In this document: piece after piece, positions 54,136-63,187 of the stretch
Layout of the letters: every line of letters begins with the position of its first letter
How positions within the stretch are numbered: position 1 is the first letter of the stretch
Notes under the pieces: generated by a model
What the model was told of the DNA's origin: nothing
The model's database searches: none
The model's input: only the letters and a program-made list of their open reading frames with translations
Program-made: the position numbers and the translations under genes
Source: Sporosarcina ureae
GTDB lineage: Bacteria; Bacillota; Bacilli; Bacillales_A; Planococcaceae
DNA length: 64,000 nt
Assembly: GCF_002082015.1 (NCBI RefSeq)
Contig: NZ_CP015109.1
Span: forward strand, 210,134-274,133
Direction of reading: 5' to 3'

Positions 54136-54321
54136 TCGTTGATTCATCTCATCGATTTCAACTCTAGGTGGACAGTTTTTACTATAACTAAAACATTTTT
54201 CAAGCAGTAAGTCGATATTGTAAATAAAATATTATTTTAAATTGAATAGAAAATATATATTATAATAATCCCTATACACAATCCCAAATTTAAGTGCATA
54301 GATAGGGATAATACCTAATAC

Positions 54322-54368
54322 AAAAAAGACGATATTTCGTTCGTTTCAGACCGAAATGTCGTCTTTTA
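54322..54368. terminator. Terminator hairpin downstream of decayed VOC genes
   Basis: AAAAGACGAtATTTCG and CGAAATgTCGTCTTTT pair with A- and T-runs on the flanks; it works in either direction. Confidence 0.8.
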
Positions 54369-54404
54369 AAATTGAGTGCACATGGGCGTATCGTAACACT
54401 AAGA

Positions 54405-54870
54405 TCGTTTAACTTTAATTTTAATAAGATTAACGTTCAAGTGCATCATAAACCCTTCTTTAGTGTCCAAATAGGCATATTGCCCATTCAAATCCTAGCT
54501 TTGTTGAATGACATCCTAATCCTTTTTCGAAAGCCGGGTAACCTTTCCTTTAGATTGTCCAATTCCAAAGAAATATGGTGGATTCCTTCCACGTCCTTCT
54601 TCATATGCCCCTTCCAAATACACAGTTTTTTTCCTGATTGAATGAGCTCCACCTCAATTGTAGGTGCTTAAAAAATATGAATAACACGTCAGCCTCTGTC
54701 GCTACTCTTTTATGTGCTACTTGGGTCATTTTCGCTTCCCTGACTCAATATTCTAGAAACTTCAAAATTTAGCAAATCCCCTAAGCGAGCAGCAGACGCA
54801 TTGATGTCTTCCACTACAAATGTAATTTGAGTGAAATCCCAAGAGTCAAACAGTGGCTCTGTAATAAGAT
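54405..54870 (-). pseudogene. Decayed VOC (glyoxalase/extradiol-type) gene, copy 2
   Basis: Three colinear minus-strand pieces in shifting frames reconstruct a VOC domain: LFDSWDFTQITFVVEDINAS with LGDLLNFEVSRILS; APTIEVELIQSGKKLCIWKG with DVEGIHHISLELDN; and QYAYLDTKEGFMMHLNVN. The TFVVEDI, EGIHHISLEL and YLDT-Y/F patterns are those of VOC beta-alpha-beta modules. At least two frameshifts and stops (TAA, TGA) make it non-functional. Confidence 0.75.
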
Positions 54871-54879
54871 CTCCAACTT

Positions 54880-55350
54880 ATTTTAGGCTGTGACATCCCT
54901 CTTTCAAGCAATTTAAATACGTTTTTCAACAAGGTTTCTGAATCTAAATAGGCACAAAGTTCTTTATCACAGATGTAAATTCGCCTGACTGCAGAAACTG
55001 ATAAACTCTTTTAGCCATAGATTTAAGACAAGTAGCAATTTTATCTACAACAAAACAAAGTGATGGAACCCTTCCCAATTCCACTCCAAATAATCCTATA
55101 TCGTGCTTGGCTCATCGTCAACTTCCATTAGTTCGATTTGTATTGACAGTGTGTCAATGAAGATAAGCTTGCTCTGCGTATCTAAGTGTACTTCTTTATA
55201 AAACACTTGCGATTGGTCATGGCCTCCTCTCAAAAACCATTCAGGCTCCATCATGCCTAGCAACTTGCTGAATGATGATACGGCTTGATTTATATCCTTT
55301 ACGATGTAAGCGATTTGTGCTATTGAATTGGCTCCAAGAGTTCATTTATT
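54880..55350 (-). pseudogene. Decayed VOC gene, copy 1
   Basis: A long frame reads LGANSIAQIAYIVKDINQAV, SFSKLLGMMEPEWFL, VFYKEVHLDTQSKLIFI and QIELMEVDDEPSTI, then TAG; shifted frames resume DYLEWNWEGFHHF, and YLDSETLLKNVFKLLER-like residues (DSETLLKNVFKLLERG). The start ATG near 55352 is one base out of frame. It is the upstream partner of the neighbouring VOC wreck; the two resemble each other and may be duplicates. Confidence 0.75.
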
Positions 55351-55401
55351 CGATACTGCAGTACCCTTCAGTAATCAATTTCGCCCTGGGACAACATATT
55401 A

Positions 55402-56199
55402 TTAGAAAGCCGTACCAGGCATCCCTCTCACGCCAAGGCCTCCATCACTCTCAATGACAGTTCCTGTAATCGCCTTAGCGTTATCAGATGCCAATAGGAC
55501 ATAGGCGCCGTTATGATCACTTGCTTCCTGAGCAATTTGCAGTGGATTTCTACTTGCAATATTTTTCTTTCTCGCTTCCCTATCTATTTGCTTCACGCTA
55601 TCTTGCAGGCATGGGATTGCAGTAATTTCTGTGACCGTTCCACCAGGTGAAACGCCATTTACTCTAATTTCAGGAGCCAACTCATAAGCCAACTCTCGGA
55701 TAAGTCCTACAATTGCATGCTTACTTGCCGTGTAAATTGGGCCTCCGCCATTCGGATAAAACCCCGAATTGGAAACAGTGAAAATGATATTCCCTTTCGT
55801 TTTCCTCAGCTCTTCAGCAGTAGCTTTTGCCGCCAATAAGCCTCCTTTTACATTTATATCGAAAATTGTTGTAAACGCTTCGTCCAGATGCTCTTCTGGC
55901 AGTCGCTCCAATGCGACAAAGCCATCGAATACGCCTGCATTGGAAACTAATATATTCAGTTTTCCGAACTTCTCTACCGTTTTTCGGACAGCTTCTTGAT
56001 GGCTTGAATATTTCGTTACGTCGCCTTTTACTGTTAAAATATCATCTTTAAATTCTTCTTGTAACGCATTCAGCTTCTTTTCTGACCTTCCCAAAATACA
56101 AACTTTAGCACCTTGATTTATATACTCCCTAGCGACTGCTTCTCCAATACCGTTCGTTCCACCTGTCACGATTGCAACTTTTCCATCCAATGATTTCAT
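55402..56199 (-). CDS. SDR-family dehydrogenase (possibly cis-diol dehydrogenase)
   Basis: The 265-aa protein has the cofactor site VTGGTNGIGEAVA, LVSNAGVFDGF, Ser and Tyr-x-x-x-Lys in FTVSNSGFYPNGGGPIYTASK, and GGLGVRGMPGTAF at the C-terminus. The Asn-Ser-Gly-Phe-Tyr-Pro-Asn-Gly-Gly-Gly-Pro stretch and the GLGVRG end resemble cis-biphenyl/benzene-dihydrodiol dehydrogenases (BphB type). With the adjacent ring-hydroxylating dioxygenase this suggests rearomatisation of a cis-dihydrodiol to a catechol. It lies about 330 nt after the dioxygenase beta gene. Confidence 0.85.
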   Translation of the reverse strand: MKSLDGKVAIVTGGTNGIGEAVAREYINQGAKVCILGRSEKKLNALQEEFKDDILTVKGDVTKYSSHQEAVRKTVEKFGKLNILVSNAGVFDGFVALERLPEEHLDEAFTTIFDINVKGGLLAAKATAEELRKTKGNIIFTVSNSGFYPNGGGPIYTASKHAIVGLIRELAYELAPEIRVNGVSPGGTVTEITAIPCLQDSVKQIDREARKKNIASRNPLQIAQEASDHNGAYVLLASDNAKAITGTVIESDGGLGVRGMPGTAF

Positions 56200-56299
56200 C
56201 ACATTACACTTCCCTGCTATTTAAGTTAATCTACCATATAACAATTGTAGCTACCCTAATTTTAACGGGTAGCTACATAATTGAATGTCCATTTAATAA

Positions 56300-56527
56300 C
56301 GCCTCAGCATAATTGAGTCGGGATTTTGAATTGCGCATGAGGCATACAAGAGGTAGGTCAAGCAGTTGTTGCGAAAGGACTTCACGAACTTAGACTACCT
56401 TCCCTAACTCTTTACATCCACCGGAAACTTCACATGATTTATTCGGGGGTTGCCCCCACTGAAATGGATACATTTTCAGCCTTCATCCCGCCACCTATAG
56501 AAGTAGGGGGACTTCTACTAAATCAAA
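56300..56527. other. GC-richer structured non-coding remnant (IS200/IS605-like end?)
   Basis: The gap between the dioxygenase beta and SDR genes contains GCCTCA...TGAGGC (56301-56343), the tight hairpin CGGGGGttgCCCCCA (about 56443-56457) and a CCACCTATAGAAGTaGGGGG-type hairpin (about 56492-56513). From memory such hairpins are found at ends of IS605/IS1341-group elements, whose right ends also encode guide RNA scaffolds. No tnpA or tnpB frame is present. Confidence 0.35.
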
Positions 56528-57031
56528 TTAAACAAAAATCGCCAAGTTTCTTGTCCCTAAGGATGTCTGATCTGCTAAGAACCAGCGTGATACTAACTTC
56601 CAATCACCATTTTCTTTACGGAGCACGTCTTTACGCTGACCTGAGATTAAGTCAGCAGTCGTGTCTGTACTTCTACTTCTATACAACAGCAAATTACTAT
56701 GGACAGTCACTTCATTTTCCGACATTTCTTTGATCTTCACATTCGAAACATTCCTTCTTGTACGTGATGGTGGCAATTCAGCCCACGCCATATCTGTTTT
56801 CAAACGATCAATTCGAAGTTTCAAAGTTGTCGAATCATCGTCAAATAGCAAAGTTGCTTCTGAGTAATCAGGCTTTGACTCTTCCATTTGGTTAATTCTT
56901 AAAGGCATTGTATAACTGATTTCTTCTGACAACAATTCATACCAACCATCAAAATTCAATTCATCCAAAAGCTCCGATTCTTTATAAAGCCATTGCTCAA
57001 TTTCATATTGCAGTATAATATTCTTATGCAT
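56528..57031 (-). CDS. Aromatic ring-hydroxylating dioxygenase, beta subunit
   Basis: The 167-aa protein starts at ATG 57031 (GAGGTG 6 nt upstream). It has the beta-subunit pattern IEQWLYKESELLDELNFDGW, YELLSEEISYTMPLR, RTRRNVSNVKI and the terminal KLVSRWFLADQTSLGTRNLA. Beta subunits give the alpha3-beta3 hexamer its structure. It lies 12 nt after the alpha gene. Confidence 0.92.
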   Translation of the reverse strand: MHKNIILQYEIEQWLYKESELLDELNFDGWYELLSEEISYTMPLRINQMEESKPDYSEATLLFDDDSTTLKLRIDRLKTDMAWAELPPSRTRRNVSNVKIKEMSENEVTVHSNLLLYRSRSTDTTADLISGQRKDVLRKENGDWKLVSRWFLADQTSLGTRNLAIFV

Positions 57032-57043
57032 CCCATTCACCTC

Positions 57044-58366
57044 TTATTCAGCGGTTATTTGATCAAGCCAATTTCTGAAAAATGCTCTGGAGTTCGCTTC
57101 ATTAAATTTATCTTTATAAACAATACCAGGTCCAACGAAGTCTTCTACCTGATCTTGATGCATACCCATCGTGTAGTTAAAGACAATATTCTCTTGCAAA
57201 TGATAAGGACTTTTACTGTTTTGCGTGATATCTGTAAAATTTTCTGTATCGTCTTGTTCGAAAATTCCAGATGCTCCGAACGTTAATGTAAAAGCTTGTT
57301 CTGATAATCTCTTCCATTCTTCTGTTGCATTCTTTTCAACAAGCACCCATGATGATATCTCCATGGAGTCTGGGCCTGTCGGCTTCCAAATACGAAGGGA
57401 TGTTTGAGAGATTTTCTGCCCTTTTAAATCCATCGAAGATATGAGAATCATAATATTCGGAGAGACACAAACAATCATATTTTTCATCTGCTTCAAAATG
57501 TCGTATTGGTCTTTACTGAGTCGTTCTTTATATTCATCGATTAAGCTTTCAGGGAAAGCAAAACCGTCAGGGTTCGGCATACCTAGGTTCAATCCATGCC
57601 CATTCCCTGTATAAATCTGGTAACCATATTTTGAATAGTCCCCTGTCGGAACAAGACCTAATTTTGCAATCGAACCGTGAGACACCAATGTATGGTAAGA
57701 GTCTGAAATTGTATTGTCTGATCCTAGTTTCCAAGTGCCATCTACATTCCATTTTTGTGGAAGTCCTACAACTTCCATTTCTGCACGGTTAAATGCCAAG
57801 TCGAGATACCATTTAATATCTCCCAAAAATTCATCAAGGGAAACAGCATCAGCGTCAAGCGTCGCAAAGATCAAGTCTGCATAGACAGCATGACGAATTT
57901 CTTTTAAGCCCATTTTACTTTTGTCCATCGTATCGCCGTAAACGACTTTCTGGAACGGAATTCCGATCAAGTCACCAGTGTTTTTAAAGTTGAACCCATG
58001 GTAAGGACACGTAAAGTTTTTTTGATTTCCGTTGTCCATCCGACAAAGTTTCATACCGCGGTGTGTACAAACATTTAGCAACACATGAATTTCACCATCT
58101 GCACCATGTGTTACGATGACGCTTTGTCCGCCCATTTCACGTGTTACAAAATCTCCTTTGTTCGGAATTTCCGACTTATGGGCGACAAATAGCCAGTCCC
58201 TTAAGAAGATTTTCTCCATTTCAAGCTCATAAACTTTTGGGTGTGAGAAAATATAAGATGGAATCAAGCCTTCTTCAGGCTTGACTGTATCTTTTAAGTA
58301 TTGAATTAATTCACTTCTCGTCATTTCGTCCAGCCGTGGAACTTGTTTAGTGCTCGTAGTAGTCAT
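57044..58366 (-). CDS. Aromatic ring-hydroxylating dioxygenase, alpha subunit (Rieske)
   Basis: The 440-aa protein starts at ATG 58366 (AAGGAGGT 7 nt upstream). The Rieske cluster ligands are C-x-H in NVCTHRGMKLC and C-x-x-H in FTCPYHGF, about residues 100-125. The mononuclear iron site is in the segment DNTISDSYHTLVSHGS: both His and the bridging Asp are present. Length and alpha-beta pairing fit the benzoate/toluate/biphenyl group rather than single-subunit oxygenases. Electron-transfer partners are not in the window. It should insert O2 as a cis-diol in an aromatic ring. Confidence 0.94.
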   Translation of the reverse strand: MTTTSTKQVPRLDEMTRSELIQYLKDTVKPEEGLIPSYIFSHPKVYELEMEKIFLRDWLFVAHKSEIPNKGDFVTREMGGQSVIVTHGADGEIHVLLNVCTHRGMKLCRMDNGNQKNFTCPYHGFNFKNTGDLIGIPFQKVVYGDTMDKSKMGLKEIRHAVYADLIFATLDADAVSLDEFLGDIKWYLDLAFNRAEMEVVGLPQKWNVDGTWKLGSDNTISDSYHTLVSHGSIAKLGLVPTGDYSKYGYQIYTGNGHGLNLGMPNPDGFAFPESLIDEYKERLSKDQYDILKQMKNMIVCVSPNIMILISSMDLKGQKISQTSLRIWKPTGPDSMEISSWVLVEKNATEEWKRLSEQAFTLTFGASGIFEQDDTENFTDITQNSKSPYHLQENIVFNYTMGMHQDQVEDFVGPGIVYKDKFNEANSRAFFRNWLDQITAE

Positions 58367-58385
58367 ACAAACGACCTCCTTATTT

Positions 58386-59162
58386 TTATAAGCCAACCTT
58401 TATAGTGGATTGCAACTTTTTCAATGTACCTAGCACACTTAATGCGGCTAACATACTCGTGTTAGGGTTTGTACGCATCGGTTCATTTTCAATTTGAAAC
58501 GTCATAGAACCAAAGGTACCTTCCGCTTGAATTTGATGATGATTTTTCGTCACTCTCGAATCAGCAATAATCTCAACCTTCGTATTTTTCACTCCAATCC
58601 CAGCGAGTGATAATACAATCGAAACGTTGATATTTTTGGGGAATTTTTCAATCGCTTCTGCAGCTGATCCTTGAAAAATCACTTTTTCCCCTACGATGTC
58701 TTCTCCAAATGATTGGGCCGGTTTCCTCGTTGTTAATAAAACCTTTTTCAATTCTCCTAATCCATTTGCATTTTGAATTGCGTCTATTCCTCCAATTGCA
58801 CCAGACGGTAAATATATTGAGCGTTTGTGTTTTTTTCCCAAAAGTTTAACTTCTTCTAAAAACGCCTCATTAGCTAGTGCTCCGATACTAATGATGATCA
58901 CTTCTTTTTTCTCAAGAACCCTTGGAACGTACTGATGAGCCGTTGCTATATTGGCTGCTTCCACCACGATATCTATATCGGATTCAAGGAATTGATCGAT
59001 ATCATCGAACAACTGGACTCCGTAATCAGTAGCGAGCTGTTCATATTTTTTAAAGTTGCGGACAAATAAGCTTTTCACTTTCAAATCGCCCAACTGCATT
59101 CGTTGTATTTCTTTCATGATGAATGTCGCAATAGAACCGGCTCCGATAATACCTATGTTCAT
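58386..59162 (-). CDS. NadX/aspartate-dehydrogenase-like NAD(P) oxidoreductase
   Basis: The 258-aa protein has the N-terminal Rossmann site IGIIGAGSIATFIM, EAANIATAHQYVPRVLEK, and IYLPSGAIGGIDAIQNANG, the aspartate-dehydrogenase (DUF108) catalytic region. NadX normally oxidises L-aspartate to iminoaspartate for NAD synthesis, but nadA/nadC are absent. In this operon it may act on a nitrogen-containing pathway intermediate. AAGGAG precedes ATG 59162; spacing to neighbours is 12-19 nt. Confidence 0.82.
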   Translation of the reverse strand: MNIGIIGAGSIATFIMKEIQRMQLGDLKVKSLFVRNFKKYEQLATDYGVQLFDDIDQFLESDIDIVVEAANIATAHQYVPRVLEKKEVIIISIGALANEAFLEEVKLLGKKHKRSIYLPSGAIGGIDAIQNANGLGELKKVLLTTRKPAQSFGEDIVGEKVIFQGSAAEAIEKFPKNINVSIVLSLAGIGVKNTKVEIIADSRVTKNHHQIQAEGTFGSMTFQIENEPMRTNPNTSMLAALSVLGTLKKLQSTIKVGL

Positions 59163-59174
59163 TTAGACAACTCC

Positions 59175-60632
59175 TTATTCTGCAAATCCATATGAATCAG
59201 TAAAATGTTCAAAGCCGCCAAATTCTGTTACGCTCGATAGACCGCTTTCTTTGATACCAGGAAAATCGAGGCGTAAATCTTTGAAAATCGTATGATTGTT
59301 AAAGAATATGGCGCCAGCTTCGATACGATCAGCCAACCGTTTTGCTGCATCAATATCAGTTGTCCAAATGGACGCCCTTAAGCCATATTCCGAATCATTC
59401 GCATAATTGATTACTTGCTCGGTATCATTGAACGGCATCACCGGGATGACAGGACCAAATTGCTCCGCTCTCATGATTTCACTATCCTGCTGGACATTTG
59501 TAACGATGGCTGGAAGCATGAAATATCCATCTTCCCATGTATCCTCGTTCAGTTTTCTACCAAAGTAATGTACTTTGGCACCTTCTTTTTCTGCACGGTC
59601 AATTAAATCTTTCACGAAACGAAATTGAGATTCATTATTCAGTGGGCCCATTTTGACATCCGGTTGGATCCCGTTTCCAACAATTGTTTTGTTAAATTCT
59701 TCGCTTAGTTTATCTAACAACTCTTCGTATCGTGATTCGTGGACATAAATGCGCTTAATGGCAGAACATACTTGCCCAGCGCCTTTCAAAACTCCATTTC
59801 TTAACTTTTGGATTGTTTCCTTGTTTAAATCAGCATCGGCCAATATAATGGCAGGGTCATTACCACCCAGCTCCATATTCAATTTCTTCAAAGTGCATGA
59901 GGACTTTTCCATTAATATTTTCCCTGTACTTGTGCCACCTACAAACGCAATTGTCCGGACTCGTTCGTCCTTCGCGATTCGATCGCCAATTAGACCACCC
60001 GAACCTGTCACAACGTTCAATACCCCTGGAGGTAGACAGTCAGCTAGCTCTTTCATGAAAACCATAATCGTCAATGGACAATCTGTAGCAGGTTTGAAAA
60101 CGACTGTGTTTCCTGTTAAAATAGCCGGTATGACGCGCTTAAACGTTAAGATCATCGGAGAATTCCATGGGGTGATAATTGCCGTCACACCTCTCGGACG
60201 TCTCCGCACTTCGACCTGTTGGGCCTGTCCGGACAGATCTCTAGGCTCATACCAGTTTTTCAGGTTTTCTGGCATCTCATTTAAAATTTGTACACATCTT
60301 TGAATATCTAACTTGCCTTCTTGCAAAGTTTTACCATTTTCTCTGACAAATAAAGTCGTATATTCATCAACACGATCTTTCACACGCGCCCATACTTGGT
60401 GAACACGCTCAATCCGTTCATCCAATGATGATTGCGACCATGTTGGATACGCATCTGCCGCTGCCGTAATCGCCCGATCTACATCCTCTTCGGATGCCAG
60501 TCCGATAAAACCGACGACTTCACTTGTGACGGCAGGATTGATGACGTCTTTGTGCTTATCTAATGATATCCATTCACCGTTCACTAATATCTTTCCTGAA
60601 ATTTGCAAAGTTGCTTCCGTTTTATAGACCAA
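59175..60632 (-). CDS. Aldehyde dehydrogenase family protein
   Basis: The 485-aa protein probably starts at TTG 60632, where GAGGGAGA lies 4-5 nt upstream; the longer frame to 60659 lacks a site. It has TPWNSPMILTFKRVIPAIL, VTGSGGLIGDRI, the general base region MELGGNDPAIILADAD and the catalytic Cys in GAGQVCSAIKRIYV. It oxidises an aldehyde with NAD(P). It follows the TPP enzyme by 29 nt, so it could oxidise the aldehyde released by that decarboxylase. Confidence 0.9.
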   Translation of the reverse strand: MVYKTEATLQISGKILVNGEWISLDKHKDVINPAVTSEVVGFIGLASEEDVDRAITAAADAYPTWSQSSLDERIERVHQVWARVKDRVDEYTTLFVRENGKTLQEGKLDIQRCVQILNEMPENLKNWYEPRDLSGQAQQVEVRRRPRGVTAIITPWNSPMILTFKRVIPAILTGNTVVFKPATDCPLTIMVFMKELADCLPPGVLNVVTGSGGLIGDRIAKDERVRTIAFVGGTSTGKILMEKSSCTLKKLNMELGGNDPAIILADADLNKETIQKLRNGVLKGAGQVCSAIKRIYVHESRYEELLDKLSEEFNKTIVGNGIQPDVKMGPLNNESQFRFVKDLIDRAEKEGAKVHYFGRKLNEDTWEDGYFMLPAIVTNVQQDSEIMRAEQFGPVIPVMPFNDTEQVINYANDSEYGLRASIWTTDIDAAKRLADRIEAGAIFFNNHTIFKDLRLDFPGIKESGLSSVTEFGGFEHFTDSYGFAE

Positions 60633-60661
60633 ATTGTCTCCCTCATTTCCATTGAACAATC

Positions 60662-62353
60662 TTATTTTATTTTTTTCGGTTGAAATGACGAAGCAACACC
60701 CGGAGGCCCACCGAATGGTTTAGCCATCGGTCCGACTGCTTCCATATCGACAACAATCAAAGTCATCTTATTCGACTCTGTTGCGTTCTCCAATGCTTGG
60801 TCAAATGCATCGGGAGATTCTACTCTCATTGACTCTATCCCCATCGAATGTGCCAGCTGTACAAAATCTGGACTGACTAAATCGACACCGACTTGACGGC
60901 CGTATGCTGCGTCTTGAATATTACGAAGTACACCGTAACCGTTATCATCAAACACAAGGATGATCATTGGAAGGTTCTCTTGGACTGCTGTTGCAAGTTC
61001 ACCAATGTTGACCATGAAGCCGCCATCTCCTGCTAATACGACAACCCGCTTATCAGGGTTCGCTTTTTGTGCGCCGATACCTGTCGGTAAAGCTTGGCCA
61101 ATTCCGCCTCCCGAGGCATGAATGGAATGGCGAGGTTTATAAATTTCGAACAATCGGCTTCCCCAAACGTTCGCTGGAATAGTGACATCTCTTACAAAAA
61201 TCGTTTCTTCATCCAGTCTGTTTCTCATACTATCCAAAATATTTTCATAAGGTCCTAATGTTTTGCGAAGTTGAGTCCTGAGTGTTTCACGCAACTGTCT
61301 GACTTCTTCTCCATAATCGTTACCACGCTTTGTGTAATCGCTTGCATTCATTTGTGAGGCGAGACTTTCCAAGACTATTTTAATATCCCCGACCAACCCG
61401 TACTTAGCCTCATAATTTCGACTGATCGCCAAATAATCGGCATCGATCGTAATATGGTTTTCCGGCACTTCAACTGACCAGCCGGAAGTTTCATTACTCC
61501 GGAAACGTACACCGACGCTAATAAGTAAATCGGCATTTGCCAAAAACTGTTTCGTTTCAGGAGACGCACCAAAATGTCCAATACATTGCGGATGATCTTC
61601 CGGAATAATCCCTTTAGCTGATTGGCTCGTAATGACAGGAGCGCCCGTCATTTCCGCCAACCGTCTGATTTGTTCGGAAGCGCCTGATAAAATTGCCCCG
61701 TTACCAACCCATAATACTGGCCGCCTTGCTTCTTTAATCGTCTGCACGACAGCTTCAGGTACAATGAATGTTTCTTGTGTTAAATGACCAGATACCAATT
61801 CATCGTAAATCGGAGTATCCCGAATAATGGCTGATTGATAATCAATCGGTATTTCAACACTTATTGGCCCTGACGGTGCTTGGAATGCTTCCTTGATTGC
61901 TTTACGGATAAATCCTGTCGCCTGCTCGGGAACTTTTAATTGATAAGCCTTTTTACAAGCCCCCTCCATCATTTGGAGCTGATTTTTGCACTCGTGGATA
62001 TAACCTCTACCTGTCCCAATCTGTTCAGAAGAAACTTCACCGGTTATATGTAATAGTGGGACGCCAGCACTCCATGCTTCCACCAAAGAACCTGCCGCAT
62101 TTCCTGCTCCTGTACCAGTGCTCGTAATCGCCACACCTAGCTTGCCAGTGGATCTTGCATGTCCGTCAGCCATATTCACTGCGCCACTCTCTCCACGTGC
62201 ACAAACTAATTCAATACTTCCTTCACGTAAAATCGCATCATAAATCGGCATATTGTGAATACTCACGATACCGTAAGCGGTTTCAACCCCCGCATTGACT
62301 AATTCTCTTACGATTGCATCTGCGACCGTAAACTGCTCTTGTATATTATCCAC
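60662..62353 (-). CDS. Thiamine-diphosphate enzyme, acetolactate synthase/decarboxylase superfamily
   Basis: The 563-aa protein starts at GTG 62353 (AAGGGGGA upstream). Domain order is PYR (Glu-55 in ARGESGAVNMADGHAR, the cofactor-activating glutamate), central domain (RPVLWVGNGAILSGAS), then PP (GGGIGQALPTGIGAQ and GDGGFMVNIGEL with the metal Asp and Asn). No FAD-binding quinone-loop is obvious, so benzoylformate- or arylpyruvate-type decarboxylation or a carboligase are more likely than true acetolactate synthesis. Substrate is inferred only from operon context. Confidence 0.88.
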   Translation of the reverse strand: MDNIQEQFTVADAIVRELVNAGVETAYGIVSIHNMPIYDAILREGSIELVCARGESGAVNMADGHARSTGKLGVAITSTGTGAGNAAGSLVEAWSAGVPLLHITGEVSSEQIGTGRGYIHECKNQLQMMEGACKKAYQLKVPEQATGFIRKAIKEAFQAPSGPISVEIPIDYQSAIIRDTPIYDELVSGHLTQETFIVPEAVVQTIKEARRPVLWVGNGAILSGASEQIRRLAEMTGAPVITSQSAKGIIPEDHPQCIGHFGASPETKQFLANADLLISVGVRFRSNETSGWSVEVPENHITIDADYLAISRNYEAKYGLVGDIKIVLESLASQMNASDYTKRGNDYGEEVRQLRETLRTQLRKTLGPYENILDSMRNRLDEETIFVRDVTIPANVWGSRLFEIYKPRHSIHASGGGIGQALPTGIGAQKANPDKRVVVLAGDGGFMVNIGELATAVQENLPMIILVFDDNGYGVLRNIQDAAYGRQVGVDLVSPDFVQLAHSMGIESMRVESPDAFDQALENATESNKMTLIVVDMEAVGPMAKPFGGPPGVASSFQPKKIK

Positions 62354-62370
62354 CCCAAGTCCCCCTTGTC

Positions 62371-63162
62371 CTATAAAACTTTACTTAACCCACCCGATAC
62401 TTCTATATTTGCGCCTGTAACATAGCTGGCACGTTCCGAAGCTAAAAATAAAATAACATTTCCGACTTCTTCAGGTAAACCGACCCGAGCGAGTGGGATT
62501 TTTCTATTTTCCGCCAACTCTTTGTAATACACTTCCGGATCTACATCTGGTGCACGTTCCAATCTTCTCCGTTCCCATTGATCCGTTTTGATTAATCCGA
62601 GGCTAATTGTATTGATAAGTATATTATCTTTTGCCAACTCATGCGATAAGCTTTTCGTTAAATTCAACAATCCTGCTCTCGTTGCGGCAGTTGCAACCAT
62701 ATGGGGCTCCGGCTCTTTTGAAAGTGTTGCGTTCATATTGATAATCCGGCCTTCTCCTTGTGCTTTCATGAACGGAACAACTGCTTGGATCGCGTAAATG
62801 ATTGCAAAATATTTCAGATTGATTTGTTCTTGCCATTGCTCATCGGTAATGTCGAAGAAGTGTGACATAATACTCCGTCCCGCATTATTGATGAGCACGT
62901 CTATTCTTTGAAAATGTTCACCTATCGCATTGATGAAAACTTCTACGTCTTCACGTTTAGAAACATCGCATGTCATGCCGAATAGATTATCCCTGTTTGA
63001 ATCGTCCGTCAACTTTTCGATTGCTTGATTTAAGCGATCTGAGTTTCGGCCACAAATAGCGACTTTCGCCCCTTCTTCCAGTAGCATCCTCGTTGTTTCA
63101 AAACCGATGCCCGCTGTGCCGCCCATGACGACAACGACTTTACCTTTTAAATTTAACTCCAT
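62371..63162 (-). CDS. SDR-family dehydrogenase/reductase
   Basis: The 263-aa protein has MGGTAGIGFETTRMLLEEGA (cofactor), LINNAGRSIM, and the C-terminal ASYVTGANIEVSGGLSKVL. At the catalytic position the usual Tyr-x-x-x-Lys is not seen: the segment reads EPHMVATAATRAGLLNLTK, with His/Thr/Arg in place of Tyr and Lys. NATLSKEPE stands where the Ser motif is expected. This is either a divergent SDR with altered chemistry or a binding/scaffold role. It is 17 nt upstream of the TPP gene. Confidence 0.85.
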   Translation of the reverse strand: MELNLKGKVVVVMGGTAGIGFETTRMLLEEGAKVAICGRNSDRLNQAIEKLTDDSNRDNLFGMTCDVSKREDVEVFINAIGEHFQRIDVLINNAGRSIMSHFFDITDEQWQEQINLKYFAIIYAIQAVVPFMKAQGEGRIINMNATLSKEPEPHMVATAATRAGLLNLTKSLSHELAKDNILINTISLGLIKTDQWERRRLERAPDVDPEVYYKELAENRKIPLARVGLPEEVGNVILFLASERASYVTGANIEVSGGLSKVL

Positions 63163-63187
63163 CTTTCCCAGCCACCCCTTTTATCCA

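Noticed and set aside
54372..54641. 89-codon plus-strand ORF
   Set aside because: It is antisense to a recognisable decayed VOC gene, has no ribosome site and shows no protein-like pattern.
56434..56733. 99-codon plus-strand ORF
   Set aside because: It overlaps the dioxygenase beta gene antisense and crosses the hairpin-rich gap; no ribosome site.
62353..62371. Defence system at the right end
   Set aside because: All genes there are metabolic enzymes; no nuclease, helicase, reverse transcriptase or toxin family is present.
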